Shown: positions 42,728 through 51,440 of the stretch, piece by piece
How positions within the stretch are numbered: position 1 is the stretch's first letter
Layout: every line of letters begins with the position of its first letter
Origin: Candidatus Cryptobacteroides intestinavium
GTDB taxonomy: Bacteria; Bacteroidota; Bacteroidia; Bacteroidales; UBA932
Direction of reading: 5' to 3'
DNA length: 64,000 bases
Assembly (NCBI GenBank): GCA_017694845.1
Contig: JADIMI010000083.1
Location: 1 to 64,000 of the forward strand
Notes under the pieces: model-generated
The model's database searches: none
What the model was told of the DNA's origin: nothing
Seen by the model: the letters and a program-made list of their open reading frames with translations, nothing else
Position numbers and translations under genes: made by a program

Positions 42728-45700
42728 ATGTCCATAATAGCATTCATAGATGCCGAAGTCGATCCAAGAAACGGCAAGGTGCTGGATATAGGTGGTATCA
42801 GGTCAGATGGACCCCGGTTTCACGGTTCATCAATGACGGACTTTGCCGGATTTCTACGAGGTGCTGAATATGTCTGCGGGCATAATATATTGAACCATGA
42901 TCTTAAGTATCTTATGAATGCTCTGGACGAGGCGGGTATTGCCAGAGACAAAGCCATAGATACATTATATCTGTCACCGTTACTGTTCCCGAAAAAGCCG
43001 TATCATAAACTTCTGAAAGATGACAAGCTGCAGGTGGATGAATTGAATAATCCTCAGAATGATTCCATCAAAGCGTGTGATCTTTTCAATGATGAGGCGG
43101 CAGCTTTTGCCCGTCTTGATGATAGCCTGAAGACAATATATTGGAGTCTGTTAAAAGGCACGGACGAATTCATGGCCTTTTTCAGATATACTGGATACAG
43201 CGGGGAAGTGCCGCTCCAGAATAATCCGCAACCGGTCATCAAGGGGTTGTTGTCAATGTTCAGGCGTGATATTCCACGATACAGCAGGGAAACGGAGGCT
43301 GTATGCAATCTTGTCAGAAACTGTTTCCGGGATACTATATGTGCCAATGCCGATCTTGAACGGATGATGACGGAACAGCCTGTGGCTCTGGCATATTGTC
43401 TGGCCTTGATAACGGCAATGGAAAGTGACAAGGCTGTCCGCTCTGTCACGCCATCCTGGGTATTGCACAATTATCCACAGGTCGAACAGATGATGTTCCG
43501 TCTCCGTAATACGCCTTGTCCTGATGGATGCCCGTACTGTGACAGATCACTCGATATCCATTCGGCTCTGTATCGGTGGTTCGGGTTCAGTTCTTTCAGA
43601 AGCTATGGCGGAGAGCCTTTACAGGAAAAGGCTGTCCGCACAGCCGTAGAGAGCCAGTCTCTTCTTGCAGTATTCCCTACAGGCGGGGGTAAGTCGCTCG
43701 CATTTCAGCTTCCAGCTCTTATTGCAGGAGAGAATACAGGAGCATTGACGGTGGTCATATCCCCTCTTCAGTCCCTGATGAAGGACCAGGTGGATAATCT
43801 TGAGAAGAAAGGGATAACAGAATCGGCCACAATTAACGGTCTCCTTGACCCGATAGAGAGAGCAAAGGCTTTTGAAAGGGTTGAAAACGGGACTGTCTCC
43901 ATTCTCTATGTTTCTCCTGAATCCTTGCGGTCAAGATCAATTGAAAAACTTATTCTGCATCGGAAGATAGCCAGATTTGTCATTGATGAGGCACATTGTT
44001 TCTCTTCCTGGGGACAGGATTTCAGAGTCGACTATCTGTATATCGCTGATTTCATAAAGATGATACAGGAGAAGAAGAATCTCCAGTGGAATATTCCGGT
44101 ATCCTGTTTCACGGCAACAGCGAAGCCACAGGTAATAGAAGACATCAGCAGGTATTTTAAAGACAGGTTGTTTCTGGATCTGAAGCTGTTCACTGCTACG
44201 GTAACGAGACCGAATCTGCACTATACTGTGCTTCCTGAAAAGGATGATGAGGCGAAATATCAGGCGTTAAGGAGACTTTTAGAGGAAAGGATCTGTCCTG
44301 CCATAGTATATGTTACAAGGACCCGTAAGGCGGAAGATCTGGCGGGCAGGCTGGAGAAGGATGGATTTTCTGCCAGACCCTATCACGGGAAGATGGAGCC
44401 GGATATAAAGATAAGGAACCAGAATGCTTTTATGGCAGGCGAGGTCCGTATAATTGTTGCGACATCTGCATTCGGTATGGGGGTGGACAAGAGCGATGTC
44501 GGGCTGGTGGTTCATTATCAGATTTCGGATTCGTTAGAGAATTATGTGCAGGAGGCCGGCAGGGCAGGCAGGGATGAAAATATCGAGGCAGACTGTTATG
44601 TGCTTTTCAACGAGGAAGATCTGTCAAAGCATTTTATTCTGCTTAATCAGACAAAGATAACGGTCAAGGAGATACAGCAGGTATGGCAGGCGGTCAAAGG
44701 ATTGTCGAAATACCGTTCTTCCTTTTCCGCTTCCGCCCTTGAAATTGCAAGGCTTGCAGGCTGGGATGACGGAGTTTCTGATATCGAGACAAGAGTAAGG
44801 ACAGCCATTGCATCTCTGGAGCAGGCCGGTTATCTCAGAAGGGGGCAGAATATGCCTCGTGTATATGCAACCGGGATACTTGTCAGAACTGCGCAGGAGG
44901 CTATAGACAGGATTTCCGCATCGGCACGGCTTGATGATGATGGCAAGAGGCGTGCTGTGCGCATAATAAGGAGCCTGATATCGAGCAGAAGCCGGCAGCG
45001 GGCTGATGAGGCTGAGTCCAGGGTTGATTATCTCGCTGACAGACTTGGTATACCCAAAGAGGACATCATCCATACAATAAATATCCTCAGGGAAGAAAAG
45101 ATCCTTGCCGATTCCAAAGATATTACTGCTTATATATACAAAGGGGACACAGAAAATAAGTCAAGGCGTATATTAAAGGCTTTCAATGAAGTAGAGGATT
45201 TCCTCTATCCATACCTTGATGAAGCGGGGACAGTGCTTGATCTGAAAGAACTGAATGAGCAGGCTGTAGAGAAAGGGCTTGGGAATGTGAATGTCAAAAG
45301 GATAATGACGCTTCTCAATTTCTGGGCTGTAAAGGGCTGGATACATAAGAAACGGTTGTCGGCTTCCAGAAATCAAGTTCCGGTGCAGTGCATTGTGCAG
45401 AAAGACAGCCTTCCGGAAAGGATCGGAAAGCGACAGGCATTATCCTTATTCATAATAGATTACCTTTATGAAAATGCAAAAAGTTCTGTTTCAGGCAACG
45501 ATGAAATATCGGTTGAATTTTCAGAACTTGCAGTCAAGGAGGCATATGAGAATTCATTGTCGTCATTTTCGGAGACTGTTTCCAGCATTGATGTTGAAGA
45601 TGCGCTGTTCTATCTTTCTCGTATAGGGGCGCTCAAGGTGGAAGGAGGTTTCCTTGTCATATACAACAGTATGAAGCTGGAACGCCTTGAAATGGATAAC

Positions 45701-47620
45701 AAGAAAAAGTACAGGCTGGAGGAATACGAGAATCTCGGTAAATTCTATGAAAACAGGATACAGCAGATCCATATAGTCGGGGAGTACGCAAAGAAGATGA
45801 TCGAGGATTATAAAGGTGCCCTGCAGTTTGTGGAGGATTATTTCCAGATGGGATATCAGTTCTTTCTGGAGAAATATTTCAGGGGTAGAAGATCTGAGAT
45901 CTCACAGAATATTACACCGGCCAAGTTCAGGCAGATTTTCGGAGAGCTTTCTCCGGCACAGTTGAAAATAATAAAAGATAACAGGAGCAAGGTGATAGTG
46001 GTCGCTGCCGGTCCTGGCAGCGGCAAGACAAGGGTTCTGGCGCATAAACTGGCATCTCTGCTGCTGATGGAGGATGTGAAGCACGATCAGCTTCTGATGC
46101 TGACTTTCTCCAGGGCGGCTGCGACGGAATTCAAGCAGCGTCTATATGCTCTGATAGGTAATGCTGCTGCTTTTGTCGAGATAAAGACGTTCCATTCATA
46201 CTGTTTCGATCTTCTCGGAATGATCGGCAGTATTGATAGATCTGAAAAAATAGTCAGTCAGGCAGTAGAGAAAATAGAGGCTCGGGAGGTTGATATCGGA
46301 AGAATAACCAAGACAGTGCTGGTTATAGACGAGGCTCAGGATATGGATGAGGATGAATATTCTCTTGTCAAAGCCTTGATGGCTCTCAATGAAGATATGA
46401 GGGTGATAGCAGTCGGAGACGATGATCAGAATATATATTCGTTCAGGGGCTCGGATTCAAGGTATATGGAAGATCTTCTGAATACGGAGGGAGCGAAGAA
46501 ATATGATCTGGTGGAGAATTTCCGCAGTGCCCGTAATCTCGTCGAATTTTCTAATCTGTATGCAGCGACTATAAGCCATAGATTGAAAAGTTATGATATA
46601 GTTCCGGTAAGGCAGGAGCCTGGAAGGTTGAAACTGATCCGTTATGCCGGCCGGAACCTTGCCGTACCCGTATCAGAGTCCGTAATGGAATTTCTTATGA
46701 ATGGCAGCTTTTCGGGATCCGTGGCCGTCCTGACCAGAACAAACGACGAAGCTCTTGAAATTCTGGATCTTCTTTTGAAACAAAAGGTTCCGGCAAGTTT
46801 GATACAGTCGAATGATGGGTTTAATCTGTCTTCTCTGGCAGAAATCAGGTACTTTATGGACAGGCTGCATATCCGCGATGAAGGTGCGGTGATCAGCGAT
46901 GATGACTGGGAATCTGCCAAGTCAGATTTTTATTCCGTATTCAGCAGGAGCGACAAGCAGGAAATCTGTCATAATCTTATCAATACATTCGAGTCCACTA
47001 ACCGTAAGATTAAATACAAGACAGATTTCGAGACTTTTGTGAAGGAGTCACACCTTGAAGATTTTGTCAGGTCAGACACGGCTTCGGTGACTGTTTCCAC
47101 AATGCACAAGGTAAAAGGGAAGGAATTTGACACTGTCTTTCTGGTTCTGGACCGGTTCCAGCAGAAGGATGACAAAGACAGAAGACTGCTCTATGTCGCT
47201 CTGACCAGGGCAAAGGATAATCTTTCGATACATATGAACTCGTCTTTACTTGACGGATTTACAGTTGAGGGCATTGAAAGATATAATAATACAAAACAAT
47301 ACAGCCCATCTGAAGAAAGGACTCTGCTCCTGTCTCTGTCGGATATCTGGTTAAGCGATTCCGGTACGAGGCAAAGAGCGATTTCCGATCTCAGGAGCGG
47401 GGACCTTCTGTATGCAGATGAAATCGAATGCAGAAATGCTAAAGGACAGACTGTTCTGAAGTTCTCCAATGTGTTCAAGAAAAAATTGGCCGCTTTCATA
47501 AGCAATGGCTATTCTGTTGTTGAAGCCAAGGTCAATTTCATCGTCTGGTGGAAAGGCGAAGATATGGACAAGGAAATCCGGATTGTACTTCCTGTGCTTC
47601 ATATTGCCGGTAAAATATAA
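42728..47620 (+). CDS. Triple fusion: DnaQ-like exonuclease, RecQ helicase, UvrD-like helicase
   Basis: A single uninterrupted 1630-codon frame. Residues 1-135: DnaQ-like nuclease with D-A-E (Asp8, Glu10), GHNILNHDL (Asp58) and ending NDSIKACDLF (Asp112/Asp118); the usual His of the DEDDh type is not obvious. Residues 264-271: C-P-D-G-C-P-Y-C, a possible metal site. About 280-620: SF2 RecQ core with Walker A FPTGGGKS (Lys322), DEAH 420-423 and QEAGRAGRD, then a winged-helix-like region. About 1070-1540: SF1A UvrD/Rep core with GPGSGKT (Lys1100), D-E-A-Q-D (1201-1205), GDDDQNIYSFRG and STMHKVKGKEFD. Likely acts on branched or invading DNA, in repair or phage defence. It has no partner genes and looks more AT-rich than its neighbours. 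Confidence 0.92.
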   Translation: MSIIAFIDAEVDPRNGKVLDIGGIRSDGPRFHGSSMTDFAGFLRGAEYVCGHNILNHDLKYLMNALDEAGIARDKAIDTLYLSPLLFPKKPYHKLLKDDKLQVDELNNPQNDSIKACDLFNDEAAAFARLDDSLKTIYWSLLKGTDEFMAFFRYTGYSGEVPLQNNPQPVIKGLLSMFRRDIPRYSRETEAVCNLVRNCFRDTICANADLERMMTEQPVALAYCLALITAMESDKAVRSVTPSWVLHNYPQVEQMMFRLRNTPCPDGCPYCDRSLDIHSALYRWFGFSSFRSYGGEPLQEKAVRTAVESQSLLAVFPTGGGKSLAFQLPALIAGENTGALTVVISPLQSLMKDQVDNLEKKGITESATINGLLDPIERAKAFERVENGTVSILYVSPESLRSRSIEKLILHRKIARFVIDEAHCFSSWGQDFRVDYLYIADFIKMIQEKKNLQWNIPVSCFTATAKPQVIEDISRYFKDRLFLDLKLFTATVTRPNLHYTVLPEKDDEAKYQALRRLLEERICPAIVYVTRTRKAEDLAGRLEKDGFSARPYHGKMEPDIKIRNQNAFMAGEVRIIVATSAFGMGVDKSDVGLVVHYQISDSLENYVQEAGRAGRDENIEADCYVLFNEEDLSKHFILLNQTKITVKEIQQVWQAVKGLSKYRSSFSASALEIARLAGWDDGVSDIETRVRTAIASLEQAGYLRRGQNMPRVYATGILVRTAQEAIDRISASARLDDDGKRRAVRIIRSLISSRSRQRADEAESRVDYLADRLGIPKEDIIHTINILREEKILADSKDITAYIYKGDTENKSRRILKAFNEVEDFLYPYLDEAGTVLDLKELNEQAVEKGLGNVNVKRIMTLLNFWAVKGWIHKKRLSASRNQVPVQCIVQKDSLPERIGKRQALSLFIIDYLYENAKSSVSGNDEISVEFSELAVKEAYENSLSSFSETVSSIDVEDALFYLSRIGALKVEGGFLVIYNSMKLERLEMDNKKKYRLEEYENLGKFYENRIQQIHIVGEYAKKMIEDYKGALQFVEDYFQMGYQFFLEKYFRGRRSEISQNITPAKFRQIFGELSPAQLKIIKDNRSKVIVVAAGPGSGKTRVLAHKLASLLLMEDVKHDQLLMLTFSRAAATEFKQRLYALIGNAAAFVEIKTFHSYCFDLLGMIGSIDRSEKIVSQAVEKIEAREVDIGRITKTVLVIDEAQDMDEDEYSLVKALMALNEDMRVIAVGDDDQNIYSFRGSDSRYMEDLLNTEGAKKYDLVENFRSARNLVEFSNLYAATISHRLKSYDIVPVRQEPGRLKLIRYAGRNLAVPVSESVMEFLMNGSFSGSVAVLTRTNDEALEILDLLLKQKVPASLIQSNDGFNLSSLAEIRYFMDRLHIRDEGAVISDDDWESAKSDFYSVFSRSDKQEICHNLINTFESTNRKIKYKTDFETFVKESHLEDFVRSDTASVTVSTMHKVKGKEFDTVFLVLDRFQQKDDKDRRLLYVALTRAKDNLSIHMNSSLLDGFTVEGIERYNNTKQYSPSEERTLLLSLSDIWLSDSGTRQRAISDLRSGDLLYADEIECRNAKGQTVLKFSNVFKKKLAAFISNGYSVVEAKVNFIVWWKGEDMDKEIRIVLPVLHIAGKI

Positions 47621-47744
47621 ACAAGGTCCGGTTGTCGTTTTAGGTTCTGCAGATTGGACGTTCTGAATGATGTCTCTCTGTCCTTCGCGAGATATGCCCC
47701 GTCATCCCTTGATATACGCTCCCGGTGGCTGCCAATGTGGTACT

Positions 47745-48058
47745 CCAGATCTTTCACTCCGCCTGACGGCTCCGTCTATGGTGACAGAAGAGTGGCTGTT
47801 CAGGATGACAAGAGACAGGCTTCTTTTATGGTGACAAGGAATGTCATTCTGAGCAAGGAATGTCATTCTGAGCGAAGCGAAGAATCTGGAGAAGAAGGGC
47901 AAGACAACGGACCGCGAACAAGTCAAATTCGTATCTTATTGAAATACAAGTTATTATAAAAATCGTTTGTTCGCGGTCCGTAGAGGGGCTCTGCGCACGG
48001 GGCATCGATCCGTCCGTAGCAACAAAGTCAGGAACACATACTTTTCCCGGTGATCCGA
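47745..48058. repeat. Composite intergenic repeat, copy 2 (most complete: A-B-C-D)
   Basis: Module A at about 47747-47790, an interrupted doubled module B (AATGTCATTCTGAGC twice, then GAAGCGAAGAATCTGGAGAA) at about 47830-47893, module C at 47909-47979 and module D at 47996-48058. The gap between the helicase gene and yeiH (463 bp) holds this repeat and about 120 bp in front of it in which I see nothing. Short open frames here translate to repeat sequence (CHSERSEESGE type) and are not genes. Confidence 0.82.
47909..47979. repeat. 71-bp inverted-repeat element (module C), copy 2
   Basis: GGACCGCGAACAA (47909-47921) and TTGTTCGCGGTCC (47967-47979), identical ends and identical length to the copy at 16488-16558, with a similar interior (GTATCTTATTGAAATAC in both). 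Confidence 0.85.
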
Positions 48059-48083
48059 TAAGGGCATATAATTGTCTGGTGGA

Positions 48084-49094
48084 CTACAGAAGAGGCCCGA
48101 GGTATCTGGCAAGCAGATAGCCTCCTCCCATGAGCCAGATGAAAAGGATTGTGGCGAGGAGGAACGGCTTTGCTCCAGCCTGGCGGAACTTGTCTATGCT
48201 TGTCTCGGCTCCGAGTGCCGTCATTGCCATTGTCAGGAGGAATGTATCGAAACTGTTGATGAAACTTACCACTGATGCAGGGAGCAGACTTAATGAATTG
48301 AATCCTATCACCGCGATGAATCCGAATGCGAACCACGGTACCGTTATCTTTCTCTTTCCTCCTGTGCGTCCTGCGGTGAAGAAACTCATTATCAGCAGTA
48401 CGGGAGCGAGAAGGATTACCCTTATCATCTTGACAATGATTGCGGTGTCCGAAATGTTTTCTCCCATTGCATTCCCCGCTCCGACGACGTGGGCGACTTC
48501 GTGCAGGGTGGAACCGGTGTAGACTCCCATTCCGGTTTCGTCCAGACCTGTTACCCCGCTACGGTAAAGCATAGGGTAGACAAACATTGCTATTGTACCG
48601 AAGATCACGACAGTGGAGACGGCAACGGCTGTCTTGTAAGGTTGCGGCTTGATCACCGATTCTGCTCCCAGGACGGCGGCTGCTCCGCAGATTGCGCTTC
48701 CGGTTGCTGTCAGCAGGGAAAGGTCCCGGTCTATTTTCAGAAGTCTGCCGGCTGCTATTCCTATGGCAAGGGTCAGAGTGACGATGATCAGGTCTATCAC
48801 TATGGCTTCCGTTCCCACAGCTATGACGCTCTGGAAAGTTAGCCGGAATCCGTAGAGGATGATTCCGAGCCGGAGGATCTGTTTGGAGCAGAATTTGATG
48901 CCCGGGACCCAGGTCTCAGGAAGGTTGTTGCGCAATGAATTGGCATACAGCATCCCCAGTACGATGCCGACAATCAGTGGACTGAATGAAAGTTTTCTTA
49001 TAAAGTCGAAATCCGCAATGTAGAAAGCTGCGCACGAAAACAGGGCTATGAGGAGTACCCCATGGAGCATACTCTTTCTTGCTTCAGATGCCAT
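48084..49094 (-). CDS. yeiH: YeiH/UPF0324 family putative sulfate exporter
   Basis: A 336-residue inner-membrane protein with about ten helices. Family marks are SPLIVGIVLGMLYAN near the start, TGSAICGAAAV in the middle and YTGSTLHEVAHVVGAG, the most conserved loop. The family is annotated as putative sulfate exporter; direct evidence for substrate is thin. It has its own promoter at 49146-49153 on this strand, followed at once by a long stem-loop in the leader, so expression may be attenuated. Confidence 0.92.
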   Translation of the reverse strand: MASEARKSMLHGVLLIALFSCAAFYIADFDFIRKLSFSPLIVGIVLGMLYANSLRNNLPETWVPGIKFCSKQILRLGIILYGFRLTFQSVIAVGTEAIVIDLIIVTLTLAIGIAAGRLLKIDRDLSLLTATGSAICGAAAVLGAESVIKPQPYKTAVAVSTVVIFGTIAMFVYPMLYRSGVTGLDETGMGVYTGSTLHEVAHVVGAGNAMGENISDTAIIVKMIRVILLAPVLLIMSFFTAGRTGGKRKITVPWFAFGFIAVIGFNSLSLLPASVVSFINSFDTFLLTMAMTALGAETSIDKFRQAGAKPFLLATILFIWLMGGGYLLARYLGPLL

Positions 49095-49117
49095 AAATCA
49101 GTGTTTTGTAATAAAAT

Positions 49118-49144
49118 AGCCCATTCTGACCTTCAGAACGGGCT
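49118..49144 (-). terminator. Terminator-like stem-loop in the yeiH leader
   Basis: On the minus strand AGCCCGTTCTGA (49144-49133) pairs with TCAGAATGGGCT (49129-49118) around AGG, then ATTTTATTA follows. The one non-Watson-Crick pair is G-U in minus-strand RNA but A-C in plus-strand RNA, so the structure belongs to the yeiH transcript. It might also serve the barrel gene upstream (stop at 49180). Confidence 0.6.
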
Positions 49145-49145
49145 G

Positions 49146-49153
49146 CAAATATA
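49146..49153 (-). promoter_or_regulatory. -7 box of yeiH
   Basis: CAAATATA on the plus strand reads TATATTTG on the minus strand, a perfect TAnnTTTG match, 51 bp before the yeiH start and just after the end of the barrel gene. Confidence 0.65.
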
Positions 49154-49179
49154 GATAAATATTCCGTAAGTCGGCTGTC

Positions 49180-49857
49180 CTAGAAATAGTACTTCACTCC
49201 GGCGCTGATTCCGTAGTTGAGGCCTGCGACAAATGAAGTGCTGGTGCTTTTGGTTATTATGTTGAGCTGGGTGTTTTCGTTCCGGACAGTGGCTGTCGAG
49301 ACGGACAGGTCAAGTACGTTCAAGGATATTCCGATGTGCTCTGTCGCCTTGAACTCGAATGTACCCAGATTGGCGTTGAATGCGAATACGAACGGGATCT
49401 TCGTCGTGGTCTTGTTGCTGCTGCTGTTCTGTGCCACATTCGAGCCCCCTCCGAAACCGAACTCTATTCCCGGGGTATAGTACAGGCGTTCTTTGATGAC
49501 AGGGACAAAATAGTGGGCGCCGATTACACCGAGGGCGATGTGGGTGAAGTTATAGAGGTTCTTGTCGTTGCTGTCTTTCCGGCTGAATTCCCTTCCCATC
49601 TGGTACGACAGACCGGCAGACAGCTGGAGATTGTCGATAACGAAGATGTTGAACATCGGTGACAGAGTGAATGAGGTAGCTGCAGGGGAAGATGAATTGG
49701 TCGAGGATGTTTCATTGGCTACGGTGGTGGAAATCTTCGAGCTGTTGCTTCCTCCGGATACTCCGATCACACCTCCTACAGAGAAATCCCCTTTTTCCTG
49801 TGCAGAAAGGGCCAGAGCTGCTGTCCCCAGAACTGCAATAAGCAAAATTTTTTTCAT
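49180..49857 (-). CDS. Small outer-membrane beta-barrel protein
   Basis: 225 residues with a signal peptide cleaved after A-L-S-A (about residue 19) and alternating strands ending in Y-Y-F, the outer-membrane barrel insertion signal. The size and strand pattern suggest an eight-stranded OmpA/OprF-like or porin-family barrel (OMP_b-brl). Ser/Thr/Asn-rich stretches (about 37-60 and 140-150) would be surface loops. There is no periplasmic OmpA peptidoglycan domain. The function is unknown. Confidence 0.82.
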   Translation of the reverse strand: MKKILLIAVLGTAALALSAQEKGDFSVGGVIGVSGGSNSSKISTTVANETSSTNSSSPAATSFTLSPMFNIFVIDNLQLSAGLSYQMGREFSRKDSNDKNLYNFTHIALGVIGAHYFVPVIKERLYYTPGIEFGFGGGSNVAQNSSSNKTTTKIPFVFAFNANLGTFEFKATEHIGISLNVLDLSVSTATVRNENTQLNIITKSTSTSFVAGLNYGISAGVKYYF

Positions 49858-49906
49858 AGTATACTGATTTAAACCATAATTGCCGCAAGGCGTTGCATTC
49901 GCAGCC

Positions 49907-49914
49907 TAAAGATA
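49907..49914 (-). promoter_or_regulatory. -7 box of the barrel gene
   Basis: TAAAGATA on the plus strand reads TATCTTTA on the minus strand, a near match to TAnnTTTG, 50 bp before the start. Confidence 0.4.
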
Positions 49915-49949
49915 TAAATTAAATCTGTATTCCGGATTGAAGAATTGAT

Positions 49950-49957
49950 TAAATTTG
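49950..49957 (+). promoter_or_regulatory. -7 box of the first MATE gene
   Basis: TAAATTTG matches TAnnTTTG and lies 49 bp before the ATG at 50007; a GC-rich self-complementary stretch (CTGCCGCGGCAG) follows in the leader. Confidence 0.5.
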
Positions 49958-50006
49958 CCGCGCCTGTCCGGTGCTGCCGCGGCAGGATCTGTACGGATAT
50001 AAGAAT

Positions 50007-51419
50007 ATGGGAGCAGAGACTGCATTGCTGGAAATGGTCAGGACGGGAATGCCGCTGTCGTGGAGGCAGAGGCTGTCTCTGATCGTGCGGCTGAGTGTCC
50101 CGTCAATGCTTGCCCAGCTTTCCTATATAGTTATGGTGTACATCGATGCCTCCATGGTCGGCAGTCTCGGAGCCGAGGCTTCTGCCGCGATAGGTCTGAT
50201 GTCCACCAGCACCTGGCTTTTCGGAGGGATACTGTCGGCTGCATCGGTGGGTTTCAGTGTGCAGGTGGCCCACCTCATAGGTGCAGGAGAGTTCAGACGG
50301 GCGAGGGATGTCCTGAGGCAGGCCCTGGCGGCGACATCCGTTTTCGGACTGGGAGCTATGAGCGTAGCCTGTGCTGTAAGCCCTTTTCTTCCGGGATGGC
50401 TCGGGGGAGATGAATCCATTACGGGAATGGCTTCCGAATATTTCCTGATATTCGCCCTGTCGCTTCCGTTTATGCAGCTCAACCGCCTTTCAGGGAGTAT
50501 GCTCCAGAGCAGCGGAAATATGAAGGTGCCGAGTCTGCTCAATGTATTCATGTGCATACTCGATGTGATATTCAATACGATATTCATATTCCCGACCAGG
50601 GAGATCTCTGTCCTCGGTCTCCGCTTCACTATGTACGGTGCCGGTATGGAGGTCGCCGGAGCGGCTCTCGGGACGGCGCTTGCCATTGCCGTAACCTCTT
50701 GCATAATGTCCTCCTATCTCTGCTTCAGGTCCAGGGAACTGTCTCTGACACAAGAGAAGTCAAGGCTGAGGATGCAGGGGAGTACGTTGAAGAAGGCGTT
50801 CCAGATAGGGGCTCCTATAGGTCTTGAGCATACGATAATGTGCGGAGCCCAGATTGCATCCACCGTCATTGTCGCACCTCTGGGGAATATCGCGATTGCT
50901 GCCAATGCATTCGCCGTGACCGCCGAGAGCCTGTGCTATATGCCGGGACAGGGAATCGGAGATGCGGCGACCACGCTGGTGGGTCAGAGCGTGGGCGCCT
51001 GCCGCAAGGATCTGACGCGCAGGTTTGCCAATATGTCGGTCGTGCTCGGGATGGCCGTGATGACGGTGATGGGGGCGGTAATGTACCTTGCGGCCCCTCT
51101 GATGATGGGAATAATGACCCCTGTGGCTGAAATCAAGGAACTGGGAGTGTCCGTGCTTAGGATCGAGGCATTCGCCGAACCTATGTATGCAGCTTCCATT
51201 GTCGCATACTGCGCCTTCATAGGGACCGGGGACACTCTGATTCCGAGCTGTATGAACTTCTTCAGTATCTGGGTGGTGCGGCTGAGTCTTGCAGCCATCC
51301 TTGCTCCGGTGCTCGGTCTGAAAGGCGTCTGGATCGCAATGTGTATCGAACTATGTTTCCGTGGCGCCATCTTCCTCTACCGCCTTGTCCGCGGCCGATG
51401 GCTTGACCGGATCGGCTGA
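50007..51419 (+). CDS. MATE family multidrug efflux transporter
   Basis: 470 residues, twelve membrane helices in two homologous halves, each opening with the MATE pattern (RLSVPSMLAQLSYIVMVYID and the later second-half LEHTIMCGAQIASTVIV). MATE pumps export cationic drugs or metabolites in exchange for Na+ or H+. A frame start 36 bp upstream overlaps the leader; ATG 50007 is preferred. It converges with a second MATE gene only 21 bp away. Confidence 0.9.
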   Translation: MGAETALLEMVRTGMPLSWRQRLSLIVRLSVPSMLAQLSYIVMVYIDASMVGSLGAEASAAIGLMSTSTWLFGGILSAASVGFSVQVAHLIGAGEFRRARDVLRQALAATSVFGLGAMSVACAVSPFLPGWLGGDESITGMASEYFLIFALSLPFMQLNRLSGSMLQSSGNMKVPSLLNVFMCILDVIFNTIFIFPTREISVLGLRFTMYGAGMEVAGAALGTALAIAVTSCIMSSYLCFRSRELSLTQEKSRLRMQGSTLKKAFQIGAPIGLEHTIMCGAQIASTVIVAPLGNIAIAANAFAVTAESLCYMPGQGIGDAATTLVGQSVGACRKDLTRRFANMSVVLGMAVMTVMGAVMYLAAPLMMGIMTPVAEIKELGVSVLRIEAFAEPMYAASIVAYCAFIGTGDTLIPSCMNFFSIWVVRLSLAAILAPVLGLKGVWIAMCIELCFRGAIFLYRLVRGRWLDRIG

Positions 51420-51440
51420 TTCCTGAACTGCATCCCCCTT

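Noticed and set aside
47654..47959. A 101-codon open frame in the gap after the helicase gene
   Set aside because: It translates the intergenic repeat (CHSERSEESGE type sequence), has no start context, and its content follows repeat modules A and B, so it is not a gene.
49957..49985. GC-rich inverted repeat after the first MATE -7 box and a TGTGG/CCACA pair at the glycogen promoter counted as 5' stem-loops
   Set aside because: In both cases the left arm overlaps the -7 box itself, so it would not be in the RNA.
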